Source: Streptomyces xinghaiensis S187 (GTDB taxonomy: Bacteria > Actinomycetota > Actinomycetes > Streptomycetales > Streptomycetaceae). From it: a DNA stretch of 64,000 bases. The notes beneath the pieces are model-generated. The model worked only from the letters and a program-made list of their open reading frames with translations. It was not told where the DNA came from and did not search any database. A program made the translations under genes and the position numbers. The DNA is taken from the NCBI RefSeq assembly GCF_000220705.2, contig NZ_CP023202.1, positions 2,852,001-2,916,000 on the forward strand, given 5' to 3'. Positions 37,240 to 44,760 of the stretch are shown piece after piece (position 1 is the stretch's first letter; the number at the start of each line of letters is the position of its first letter).

Positions 37240-38037
37240 ATGCCTGACGCCGCGGCCTGGGAACCGGTGCCGCGTTCCCGCACCTTCGAACTCGTCCTGG
37301 CCCGCATCGAGGAGCAGATCCTCGCGGGCAATCTGCGGGTCGGGGACCGGCTGCCCCCGGAGCGGGAACTCGTCGACCTGCTGGGCGTCAGCCGCGCGGC
37401 CGTCCGCGAGGCCCTGCGCGTCCTGGAGGCCCACGGCGTGCTGCGCGCCCGGGTCGGCACCGGGCCGTCCTCCGGCAGCGTGATCGCGGCCATGCCCAGC
37501 GAAGGGCTCACCCAGCTGCTCCGGCTGCACATGGCGCTGGCGAACTTCCCGCTCGACGACGTCGTCGAGTCGCGCGCCACACTGGAACGGGCCAGCGCCC
37601 GCCTCGCCGCCCGGCGCGCCACCGTCGAGCACCTCGCGCGGATGCGGGCCGAGCTGGACGCCATGGACGAACCCGGGCTGTCCCGGGAGCGCTTCAACGA
37701 CCACGACACCGCGTTCCACGTCGCCATCGCCGAGGCCGGCGGCAACCGGCTGATGACGGACATGACCGTCGCCGTGCGCAACGCCTTCCGGCACGTCCTG
37801 CTCAAGGCGTTCAACAAGATCGACGACTGGGAGGCGGTGGCGCGGCGGCTGCGCGGCGAGCACCGCGCCATCTACGACGCGATCGCCGCCGGGGACCAGG
37901 AGCGAGCGGGCGACCTGGTGGAGGCCCACATCCGCGGCTTCCACGGAGACATCATGCGGGGGAAGCTGGACGACTCCGACCTGAACGGCGGCGGCAGCGG
38001 GACCGGCGGCGTCGCGAGCGGGTCCGGACGGCGCTGA
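37240..38037 (+). CDS. GntR-family regulator, FadR/LldR (FCD) type
   Basis: 265 residues. The N-terminal winged helix (FELVLARIEEQILAGNLRVGDRLPPERELVDLLGVSRAAVREALRVLEAHGVL) is joined to the all-helical FCD ligand domain, whose metal-binding pattern is seen in FNDHDTAFHVAIAEAGGN and AHIRGFH. Its divergent position beside lldP-lutABC and the two operators suggest a lactate-responsive repressor like LldR/LutR. The tail is Gly/Ser-rich. ATG 37240 has a purine-rich site (GGAAAGGGAAGAAG) upstream; the upstream in-frame extension is non-coding. Confidence 0.93.
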   Translation: MPDAAAWEPVPRSRTFELVLARIEEQILAGNLRVGDRLPPERELVDLLGVSRAAVREALRVLEAHGVLRARVGTGPSSGSVIAAMPSEGLTQLLRLHMALANFPLDDVVESRATLERASARLAARRATVEHLARMRAELDAMDEPGLSRERFNDHDTAFHVAIAEAGGNRLMTDMTVAVRNAFRHVLLKAFNKIDDWEAVARRLRGEHRAIYDAIAAGDQERAGDLVEAHIRGFHGDIMRGKLDDSDLNGGGSGTGGVASGSGRR

Positions 38038-38127
38038 GGGACACGGCCGGGCGGGACCGGGCCGGCCCGGAACCCGGACGGGCCGGGGCGCGGGAGCCCC
38101 GCCCCGCGCCCGGCGTCCGCGCGCCGG

Positions 38128-38391
38128 TCAGCCCGTGCCGAGGGATTCGAAGCGCCAGCGGTGCACCGGGCGGGCCGCCAACTCCGGGCTGGGATCGGCG
38201 AGTTCGGGGACATCGGCGTCCAGCGGGGCGTCCCACCAGGTGATCACCAGCACCCGGTCGCCGGACGCGGCGAAGGTCTCACGGCGCAGCGGCGCCCGCT
38301 CGCCGTCGAGCCGCTGCTCGCGCACCCAGGCCAGCAGCTCCGCGGCGCGCCCCTCGGCGGCGCGGGCCTCCCACATCAGGGCCACGGTCAT
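38128..38391 (-). CDS. small conserved-type protein, unknown
   Basis: 87 residues (MTVALMWEARAAEGRAAELLAWVREQRL). The pattern beta-helix-beta with RVLVITWWD suggests an antibiotic-monooxygenase-like or dimeric alpha-beta barrel fold, but I do not recognise the family with confidence. Its ATG shares one base with the tsaD stop (TGATG), so it is translationally coupled to tsaD and is the last gene of the tsaB-rimI-tsaD unit. Confidence 0.75.
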   Translation of the reverse strand: MTVALMWEARAAEGRAAELLAWVREQRLDGERAPLRRETFAASGDRVLVITWWDAPLDADVPELADPSPELAARPVHRWRFESLGTG

Positions 38392-39554
38392 CAGTACAGA
38401 TTCCCCTTGCTCAGCTCGTGGACGTGATCGTGAGAGTGGGTGTGCGAGTGCGAGTGGGTGTGCGCGTGCGCGGGCGTGTCTCCGCGGCCGTGCTCCGCCT
38501 CCGCGGGCTCCCCGCCCGGGACGTGCGGTTCCGTGACCGGGAGGGACGAGTCCGCGGACAGGTCCCAGGCCGAGACCGACCGGCCCCGGGCCACCATCTC
38601 GGCGCCCAGCGCGGCGACCATCGCGCCGTTGTCCGTGCAGAGCTTCGGCCGCGGTACGCGCAGCGTGATGCCCGCGTCCTCGCAGCGGCGCTCCGCCAGG
38701 GCGCGCAGCCGGGAGTTGGCCGCGACACCGCCGCCGATCATGAGATGGTCCACGCCGTTGTCACGGCAGGCGCGGACGGCCTTGCGGGTCAGGACGTCGG
38801 CGACCGCCTCCTGGAAGGACGCCGACACATCCGCCACGGGCACCTCCTCGCCCGCGTTCCGCTTGGCCTCGATCCAGCGGGCCACGGCCGTCTTGAGCCC
38901 GGAGAAGGAGAAGTCGTAGGCGGCGTCGCGGGGGCCGGTCAGGCCGCGCGGGAAGGCGATGGCGTCCGGGTCTCCGTCGCGCGCCATCCGGTCGATGACG
39001 GGGCCGCCGGGGAAGCCGAGGTTCAGGACCCGGGCGACCTTGTCGAACGCCTCGCCGGCCGCGTCGTCGATGGTCGAGCCCAGCGGCCGGACGTCACTGG
39101 TGATGTCCGGGGCGAGCAGCAGGGAGGAGTGGCCGCCGGAGACGAGAAGGGCCATCGTCGGCTCGGGCAGCGGTCCGTGCTCCAGCTGGTCGACGGCGAT
39201 GTGCGAGGCGAGGTGGTTGACGCCGTACAGGGGCTTGCCGAGGGCGTACGCGTAGGCCTTGGCCGCCGAGACGCCGACCAGCAGGGCACCCGCCAGGCCG
39301 GGCCCGGCCGTGACGGCGATGCCGTCGAGGTCGCCGGGCGCGACCCCGGCCTCCTTCAGGGCGCGCTGGATCGTCGGGACCATCGCCTCCAGGTGGGCGC
39401 GGCTGGCGACCTCCGGCACGACCCCGCCGAAGCGGGCGTGCTCGTCGACGCTGGAGGCGACGGCGTCGGCGAGGAGGGTGTGGCCGCGGACGATGCCGAC
39501 GCCGGTCTCGTCGCAGGAGGTCTCGATACCGAGGACAAGGGGCTCGTCAGCCAT
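38391..39554 (-). CDS. tsaD: tRNA N6-threonylcarbamoyladenosine transferase TsaD, His-rich tail
   Basis: 387 residues. It transfers the threonylcarbamoyl group to A37 of ANN-decoding tRNAs. ASKHA blocks are LGIETSCDETGVGI, the metal motif HLASH in GVNHLASHIA, LLVSGGHSSLL, TIDDAAGEAFDKVARVL and GGGVAANSRLR. The core ends near ADSSLPVTEPHVPGG. The extra C-terminus contains HAHTHSHSHTHSHDHVH, a strong metal-chelating stretch not needed for the family function. ATG 39554 overlaps the rimI stop by 8 bp. TsaB and TsaE are nearby. Confidence 0.97.
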   Translation of the reverse strand: MADEPLVLGIETSCDETGVGIVRGHTLLADAVASSVDEHARFGGVVPEVASRAHLEAMVPTIQRALKEAGVAPGDLDGIAVTAGPGLAGALLVGVSAAKAYAYALGKPLYGVNHLASHIAVDQLEHGPLPEPTMALLVSGGHSSLLLAPDITSDVRPLGSTIDDAAGEAFDKVARVLNLGFPGGPVIDRMARDGDPDAIAFPRGLTGPRDAAYDFSFSGLKTAVARWIEAKRNAGEEVPVADVSASFQEAVADVLTRKAVRACRDNGVDHLMIGGGVAANSRLRALAERRCEDAGITLRVPRPKLCTDNGAMVAALGAEMVARGRSVSAWDLSADSSLPVTEPHVPGGEPAEAEHGRGDTPAHAHTHSHSHTHSHDHVHELSKGNLY

Positions 39555-40419
39555 GGATGGTCGTTCCCTGTTCGTCTGGGTCCGCCGCCGGGGTGTGGCG
39601 GGTGCCGGCGGTGGTGGCGTGGCCGGTGCGGCCGGCGGTGGGTTCGGGCTCGTGTTCGGGCTCGGATGGGGGTTCGGGTGCCGTCCCGGATACGGACCCG
39701 GGTGCGCGGCCGGGGGCCGGGGCGTCCGGAGCGGCGGGGGCCGGCGCCGCGCGGCGCATGACCAGGGCGTCCACGTTGCCCGGCTGGTAGTAGCCGCGGC
39801 GGATGCCGAGGGGCCGGAAGCCGAAGCGCTCGTAGAGGCGCTGGGCGCGGGTGTTGTCGACGCGGACCTCCAGCAGCACCTCCTCGCACGCGAACGCCGA
39901 GGCGGCCGCGAGCAGTTCGGTCAGCAGGCGGGCGCCGAGGCCGGTGCCCCAGTGGGTGCGGGTGACGGCGATCGTCTGCACGTCACCCGTGCCGCCGGAG
40001 GCCGCGAGGCCGCCGTAGCCGACGATCCGGCCGGTGGCCGCCGGGGCGGCGACCGGCGGCGCGGCGCTCCCGGGCTTCCCGGTTCCGCCGGGCCCGGCGC
40101 TCCCGCCGGGCTCCCCGCCGGGGCCGGTCTCCTCGGCGACGAGGTAGCGGCGGGAGGCGTCCCTGCCGCGGGCATGCGCGAGTTCCGACCAGAACATGCC
40201 CTCCGTCCAGGCGTCCTCCGGGAACATCTCGCGCTCCAGGTCCAGCACCGCCGGGATGTCCCACCAGCGCATCTCGCGCAGGACGACGGCGGGTACGGGG
40301 GCGGCGGGCACGGGGGCGGACGCCGGGGCGTGCGCGCCGGTGCGCACACCGGGCGCAGCGCCCCCCGCCCCGCCGGCCGCCGTCCCGCCGCTGGCTCCGG
40401 GTGTCGGCGCGCCGGTCAC
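39547..40419 (-). CDS. rimI: ribosomal-protein-alanine N-acetyltransferase RimI, expanded
   Basis: 290 residues against about 150-160 for typical RimI. The GNAT core is REMRWWDIPAVLDLEREMFPEDAWTEGMF, then VQTIAVTRTHWGTGLGARLLTELL (acetyl-CoA loop GxGxG-like) and VDNTRAQRLYERFGFRPLGIRRGYY. Extra parts are an Ala/Gly/Pro N-terminus (about 50 residues), a Gly/Pro insert in the core (GPGGEPGGSAGPGGTG) and a Pro/Glu C-terminal tail. It acetylates the N-terminus of ribosomal protein S18 in enterobacteria; the target here is inferred. GTG 40419 overlaps the tsaB stop (GTGA). Confidence 0.92.
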   Translation of the reverse strand: MTGAPTPGASGGTAAGGAGGAAPGVRTGAHAPASAPVPAAPVPAVVLREMRWWDIPAVLDLEREMFPEDAWTEGMFWSELAHARGRDASRRYLVAEETGPGGEPGGSAGPGGTGKPGSAAPPVAAPAATGRIVGYGGLAASGGTGDVQTIAVTRTHWGTGLGARLLTELLAAASAFACEEVLLEVRVDNTRAQRLYERFGFRPLGIRRGYYQPGNVDALVMRRAAPAPAAPDAPAPGRAPGSVSGTAPEPPSEPEHEPEPTAGRTGHATTAGTRHTPAADPDEQGTTIHG

Positions 40420-41102
40420 CGTGGCGTGACCACCTTGTAGTTGGCCGGCACCTGGGCGTCCGGGCGGCGCAGATAGAGCGGCCGGACCGGCTCCCCGGCG
40501 CTCGCCAGGAACTCCGGGTCCCCGGCCGCGAGCCGTTCGGCGGCGAGAGCGGCCAGCGCGCCCGCCGACTGGTGTTCCGGCATCCCCTCCGGCACGTCGC
40601 GGAAGACGTCCCGGTAGAGCAGCGCGCCCGCGCCGACCGCCGGCCCGTCCGCGACCCGCTCCGCGATCTCGGCGGGGCGGTCCACGGCAGGGGCGGTGAG
40701 CCGGGTGCGGGCGTCGGCGTAGCGGGCCCAGTAGACCTCTTTGCGGCGGGCGTCCGTGGCCACGGTGAACGGGCCGTCGAGCCCGGCCCGCCCGGCGGCG
40801 TACGCGATGCCGTCGAGGGTGCACAGTCCGTACACCGGGGCGCCGGTCGCGGCGCCGAAGGCGGCCGCCGTGACCAGGCCGACGCGCAGTCCGGTGTACG
40901 GGCCGGGCCCGGCCCCGACGACGATGCCGGTCACCGAGAGCAGCTTCACCCCGGCCTCTCCGAGCACCCGGTCCACGGCGGGCATCAGCAGCTCACCGTG
41001 GCGCCGGGCGTCGACGCGGGACGCCTCGGCGAGGACGCGCTCACCGTCGTGGAGGGCGACGGTGACGGCGGGGGTCGCGGTGTCAAGAGCGAGCAGCAGC
41101 AC
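40416..41102 (-). CDS. tsaB: tRNA threonylcarbamoyladenosine biosynthesis protein TsaB
   Basis: 228 residues, normal length. It is the ASKHA-fold partner of TsaD: LLLALDTATPAVTVAL, ASRVDARRHGELLMPAVDRVL and VVGAGPGPYTGLRVGL. It has no catalytic metal site and serves to activate TsaD. GTG 41102 is used. The gene now lies immediately downstream of the IS607-like element, separated from tsaE by about 3.7 kb. It may use a promoter in the 223-bp gap 41103-41325, where nothing else is seen. Confidence 0.96.
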   Translation of the reverse strand: MLLLALDTATPAVTVALHDGERVLAEASRVDARRHGELLMPAVDRVLGEAGVKLLSVTGIVVGAGPGPYTGLRVGLVTAAAFGAATGAPVYGLCTLDGIAYAAGRAGLDGPFTVATDARRKEVYWARYADARTRLTAPAVDRPAEIAERVADGPAVGAGALLYRDVFRDVPEGMPEHQSAGALAALAAERLAAGDPEFLASAGEPVRPLYLRRPDAQVPANYKVVTPR

Positions 41103-41325
41103 GGGTACAGCCTACGGCGCTCCGCGCGGACCACGGCCCGGCCCGTGGCCCGCCCCGCCCGGGCCGCGGGCCCCGGTCTCCCGTCCGGCAGCGGAAGCGG
41201 GGGCGTGCCCGGGCACGGATCCGGGCAGGGCTCCGGCACGGGCGCGGGGCGGGGTCTTCAACTGCTTGTCTTTAAGGTCGAGTGAGTGTGCGTAACCATG
41301 TGTGAGTGAGTGTCGTTGTCAGAGC

Positions 41326-41924
41326 ATGAATCTCACGGAATGGGCGAAGGCGCAGGGCGTGCATCCGCATGCCGCGTATCGCTGGTTCCGTGAGGGGACG
41401 CTGCCGGTACCGGCGGATGGGGGCACCTCCCGGACGGAGTCCGGGGGAGGGTCGGCCCGCGCACGATCCTCGTGAACGTGGGGGTCAATGCCGCGCTGGA
41501 GGCGATCGGCGGGCTGGGCCTGTATGCCCGTGTCTCCTCCCATGATCAGAAGACTGACCTGGAACGGCAGGTCGCCCGGCTGTCCCGGTGGGCGGCGCAG
41601 GCCGGCCACCGGGTGGTGGAGGCGGAGATCGCATCCGGTATGAACGGTGCCCGCCCCAAGGTCAAGCGGCTGCCGGCCGATCCGGACGTGACCACGGTGG
41701 TGGTCGAGCACAAGGATCGGCTGGGCCGGATGAACACCGAACTTGTCGAAGCCGCCTTGTCCGCGCACGGGCGCCGCCTCGTGGTACTTGATGACGGCGA
41801 GGTCGAAGACGATCTGGTGCGCGACATGGTGGAGGTGCTGACCTCGTTCTGCGCTCGCCGCTACGGTCGCCGGTCGGCGAAGAACCGGGCCCGCAAGACT
41901 TTGGAGGCCGCCGAGCATGGCTGA
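41326..41924 (+). pseudogene. tnpA: IS607 serine recombinase TnpA, interrupted by a 35-bp element
   Basis: The first part (ATG 41326) reads MNLTEWAKAQGVHPHAAYRWFREGTLPVPA, the MerR-like DNA-binding region of IS607 TnpA, then runs into a stop at 41473-41475. The resolvase part continues in another frame: GLYARVSSHDQKTDLERQVARL holds the catalytic Ser in YARVSS, followed by KDRLGRMNTELVEAAL. Removing 41416-41450 (35 bp) joins the parts as VPAVGPRTILVN, giving a 187-residue protein. The insertion is therefore the only visible lesion. Without a frameshift the recombinase cannot be made whole. Confidence 0.9.
41416..41450. repeat. 35-bp palindromic element inserted in tnpA
   Basis: The segment starts GATGGGGGC and ends GGGGGAGG. 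Its arms CCTCCCGGAC and GTCCGGGGGAGG form an imperfect hairpin. I recall similar small palindromes dispersed in Streptomyces genomes. A related layout (ATGGGG, stem, GGGGA) occurs at 60441-60479. Confidence 0.8.
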
Positions 41925-41951
41925 CTCCGCACTGCGCACAATCGAGGCGCC

Positions 41952-43496
41952 ATGTCCCAGCGGGATCGTGAGGTGCTGCCCCTGGTGGGCGCACACCTTG
42001 GTTCGCTGGCTTCCGTCGACCTCAAGACCCGTTGCCGGGCGGGTACCGATCACGACAGCGACCAGTGGGCGGAGCGTAAGCGGGCCCTGACCCGGGAGTC
42101 GTCCTCGCGCTGGGCCGGGAGTATCACGAAGGCCTCCCACGAACAGTGGAGCCTGGCGCGCCGTGCCCAGCTCGCCCACATCCACGGCCTTGAGGCCGGG
42201 GTGCGCACGATCGCGCACCGCCTGTCCCAGCCGGTCGGGGAGAAGGGCACGAAGCGGGCGCCGGGCGGCTACCGCACGAAGCAGGAGTGGTTCCACAAGA
42301 CCCGGCGCCTACACGTGCTGGAAGACCGGCTGGAGCGCGAGCGGTCCGATCGTGAGGCCGGTGTCGTGCACGTGGCGCGGGGCGGGAAGCGACTGGCCCG
42401 CAACCGGCACGATCTGCAAGCCGCCCAGCTGACCGAGTACAAGTGGCGCAGGCGCTGGGATGCCGGACGCTGGTTCCTCCAGGCAGACGGGGAGTCGGGG
42501 AAGCGTTTCGGGAACGAGACCATCCGCGTCAGCTCCGACGGCGAGGTCAGCATCAGGCTTCCGGCTCCGCTGGCGCACCTGGCCAACGCCCCGCACGGCC
42601 GGTATGTGCTCGACGGCCGGATCACCTTCCGGCACCGCGGCGAAGAGTGGGCCGACCGCGTGACGGCGAACCGTGCTGTCGCCTACCGCATCCACCTGGA
42701 CGCGGACCGGAACCGCTGGTACCTCACCGCGTCGTGGACGATCCCGCCGGCCCAGACCGTTCCCCTGACCGCAGCCAGAGCGAACGGGCTCATCGGTGTG
42801 GACACCAACGCCGACCACTTCGCAGCGTGGCGTCTGGACGAGCACGGCAACCCGACGGGTGAGCCCCGCCGATTCCTCTACGATCTCGACGGGCCGGCCA
42901 CCTACCGGGACGCCCAGGTCAGGCACGCCCTCACCCGCCTCCTTCACTGGGCACGGCGCGAAGGCGTCTCCATCGCGATCGAGGACCTGGACTTCGGCGC
43001 GGACAAGACGCGGGAGAAGCACGGCCGCAAGAAGCGGTTCCGCAAGCTGATCTCCGGTATGCCCGTCGCCAAACTGCGGGCACGGCTCGTGTCCATGGCC
43101 GCCGGCCTCGGCATCACCATCGTCGTCGTCGACCCCGCCTACACCTCCCGCTGGGGCGCCGAGCACTGGCAGAAACCCCTCAGCAGCAAGAACCGCAAGA
43201 CCACCCGCCACGACGCCGCCGGCGTCGCGATCGGGCGACGCGCTCTCGGGCACCGCGTCCGGCGACGGACGGCACCGCCCCCACACGACCAGAGAGATCG
43301 TGTGGGGCATCGGACCGCCCAGGCCGGACACGGCACCCGCGGGCGTGAGGAAACCCGCCCCCGCATCCCCGGACCACGGACACGATCCGTGTCGCCGGAC
43401 GCGGCGCGAACGCGGGTGACCAGCGCATCCACAACCGTTCGGGATGCGCCAGCTGACCAGGCATGGGTCCAAGACTCACTCCTGCTCGCTGATTAG
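41952..43496 (+). CDS. tnpB: TnpB-family protein of IS607 element, no zinc finger
   Basis: 514 residues in this reading. The RuvC-like nuclease residues are complete: Asp284 (GVDTNADHF), Glu344 (IAIEDLDF) and Asp421 (TTRHDAAGVAIG). The REKHGRKKRFRKLISGMP region between them is conserved-looking. No Cys-pair zinc finger lies between Glu344 and Asp421, unlike canonical TnpB. TnpB proteins are RNA-guided DNA nucleases ancestral to Cas12 (established for other members). The ATG at 41952 has no good ribosome site. Another ATG at 41917 overlaps the tnpA stop but is in a different frame, so the 5' end may carry a frameshift. The C-terminal 80 residues overlap hairpins. Confidence 0.85.
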   Translation: MSQRDREVLPLVGAHLGSLASVDLKTRCRAGTDHDSDQWAERKRALTRESSSRWAGSITKASHEQWSLARRAQLAHIHGLEAGVRTIAHRLSQPVGEKGTKRAPGGYRTKQEWFHKTRRLHVLEDRLERERSDREAGVVHVARGGKRLARNRHDLQAAQLTEYKWRRRWDAGRWFLQADGESGKRFGNETIRVSSDGEVSIRLPAPLAHLANAPHGRYVLDGRITFRHRGEEWADRVTANRAVAYRIHLDADRNRWYLTASWTIPPAQTVPLTAARANGLIGVDTNADHFAAWRLDEHGNPTGEPRRFLYDLDGPATYRDAQVRHALTRLLHWARREGVSIAIEDLDFGADKTREKHGRKKRFRKLISGMPVAKLRARLVSMAAGLGITIVVVDPAYTSRWGAEHWQKPLSSKNRKTTRHDAAGVAIGRRALGHRVRRRTAPPPHDQRDRVGHRTAQAGHGTRGREETRPRIPGPRTRSVSPDAARTRVTSASTTVRDAPADQAWVQDSLLLAD

Positions 43497-43500
43497 GAAC
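43270..43500 (+). ncRNA. candidate omega-RNA region at the tnpB 3' end
   Basis: Within the last part of tnpB are compact hairpins: CCCCACACGA/TCGTGTGGGG (43279-43307, 10-bp stem) and GCGCATCC/GGATGCGC (43423-43449, 8-bp stem), with a smaller GACACG/CGTGTC between. In other TnpB elements the guide RNA scaffold lies here and its guide reads out of the right end. Position and structure fit; nothing proves transcription. Confidence 0.4.
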
Positions 43501-43563
43501 GGTTCCGGCGGTGCTAACGTCGGGCCCACGCACGTACGACGGTACGAAAAGGTGGTCGCAGGG

Positions 43564-44145
43564 GTGGCAGTGAGCAGCTCGGGGAAGATCGTGGCCGGGC
43601 TGACCGCGGTGGCTCTCGCCGCGGTCGGATTCCTGGCCTACCAGGCTGCCGCCAGCGCCTCCGACCGGCCGGCCGCCCCCAAGGACCGCGCCGCCGCCTC
43701 GGCCTCGCCCGAGCCCGGCAGCAGCGAGGACGCCGGACCGGAGAGCGGGGAGACGGCGGACGAGGAACCGGCCGTGCCCGCGGACTCCGGCACCGGGTTG
43801 CGCGTCGTCTACTCGCTGGGCGCCGAGCGGGTGTGGCTGGTCGGCGAGAACGAGCAGCCCACCCGGACGTACGAGGTCTGGCCCAGCGCCGTGAGCCCGG
43901 CACCGGGCGAGTACGCGGTGGTGTCGCGCGCGGAGAGCGTCGCCGGGTCGGACGGCGTGCCGATCGAGCACTCGGTGGTGTTCACGGCCACCGAGGGCGT
44001 GGTCATCGGGTTCAGCGCCGCGGTGGACGGCTCCAAGCCGGACCCGGACGCGGGGAAGACCGGCGGGATACGGGCCACGCGCGAGGACGGCGAGGCGATG
44101 TGGAAGTTCGCGCCCGTCGGGACGAAGGTCGTCGTGGTTCCCTGA
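43564..44145 (+). CDS. degenerate L,D-transpeptidase-like membrane-anchored protein
   Basis: 193 residues. A signal anchor (KIVAGLTAVALAAVGFLAYQAA) is followed by a Ser/Pro/Glu linker and a 100-residue domain. That domain resembles a YkuD L,D-transpeptidase: RVVYSLGAERVWLVGENEQPTRTYEVWPS, PGEYAVVSR, VVIGFSAA and TGGIRATREDGEAMWKFAPVGTKVVVV. In active enzymes the last block is HGCVR; here it reads TGGIR, so the catalytic Cys and His are both missing. Cross-linking activity is unlikely; wall binding is a guess. GTG 43564 has AAGGTGG 8 bp upstream. It sits just right of the IS element. Confidence 0.8.
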   Translation: MAVSSSGKIVAGLTAVALAAVGFLAYQAAASASDRPAAPKDRAAASASPEPGSSEDAGPESGETADEEPAVPADSGTGLRVVYSLGAERVWLVGENEQPTRTYEVWPSAVSPAPGEYAVVSRAESVAGSDGVPIEHSVVFTATEGVVIGFSAAVDGSKPDPDAGKTGGIRATREDGEAMWKFAPVGTKVVVVP

Positions 44146-44319
44146 GCCCCTTGTCCGGAGGCGGCCCGGGGGTTTCTTCCGGCCCGGTTCGCCCCGCCGT
44201 GGGCTGCGCGGCGCGGGTGGTTCCCCGGCGCCCGCACGGCCGCGCGGAGTCGGCGGGCGTCCCGTTCCCGGTTCGCTTCCGGCCCGCTTCCGAAGATCAG
44301 AGCGAGGGCGGAATCCGCG

Positions 44320-44538
44320 TCAGGCGGCTTGACGCACGGTGGCCGCGCCCGGGGTACCGGGGCGGCCGTCCCGGGCACCGCCGGCGTTCCCGGCACGGCT
44401 CTCCTCCGGGCCCTTCGGCGGGGTGGAGACGGCCGCGGCCGCCGCGCAGGCGGCGAGCAGGCGGCTCACCGACGGCGGCCGGCCCTCGGGACGGGTGCCC
44501 GGTGCCGCCGCGTCGGCGGCGGGCTCATGGCGCTGCAT
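44320..44538 (-). CDS. small protein of unknown function, probably iron-regulated
   Basis: 72 residues (MQRHEPAADAAAPGTRPEGRPPSVSRLLAACAAAAAVSTPP). A short Ala-rich hydrophobic stretch (LLAACAAAAAVS) is too short for a sure membrane helix. GGGAGG lies 5 bp before ATG 44538. A near-perfect iron box at 44577-44597 lies 39 bp upstream, so expression under iron limitation is predicted. I do not recognise the family. Confidence 0.6.
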   Translation of the reverse strand: MQRHEPAADAAAPGTRPEGRPPSVSRLLAACAAAAAVSTPPKGPEESRAGNAGGARDGRPGTPGAATVRQAA

Positions 44539-44576
44539 GGTGCCTCCCGGGGAGCTCCGGTAAAAACGTTCGGAGG

Positions 44577-44597
44577 ATGGGTTAGGTTCACCTAACC
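44577..44597. promoter_or_regulatory. iron box (DmdR1/IdeR-type operator)
   Basis: GGTTAGGTTCACCTAACC (44580-44597) is a perfect 8-bp inverted repeat with a 2-bp spacer. The 19-mer 44577-44595 matches the DmdR consensus TTAGGTTAGGCTCACCTAA at 16 positions. It sits upstream of the small minus-strand gene. Confidence 0.85.
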
Positions 44598-44760
44598 ACA
44601 CTCCTCTCCCATGGGACCACGCCCGGCGCCGTCGGCGCAACATCTTGCCGACACGATGTCGGAACGTGCCCCCGGAGTTTCCCCGGACGCCCGCGCCGGA
44701 TGCCCCTCCGGCTCCCCGGCCCGCCCGGGCAGCCCCGTGCGTCCCGTCCGTCCCGTCCGT

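Larger units (their letters stand above)
41270..43505 (+). mobile_element. IS607-type insertion element (approximate ends)
   Basis: The element carries a serine-recombinase tnpA remnant and a tnpB gene in the same order and strand, the IS607 layout. IS607 elements lack terminal inverted repeats, so the ends are approximate. The left flank holds GAGTGAGTGTG and GTGAGTGAGTG, and the right end has GACTCACTCC, which could be short subterminal repeats in opposite orientation. The element sits between tsaB and an L,D-transpeptidase-like gene. Confidence 0.8.
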
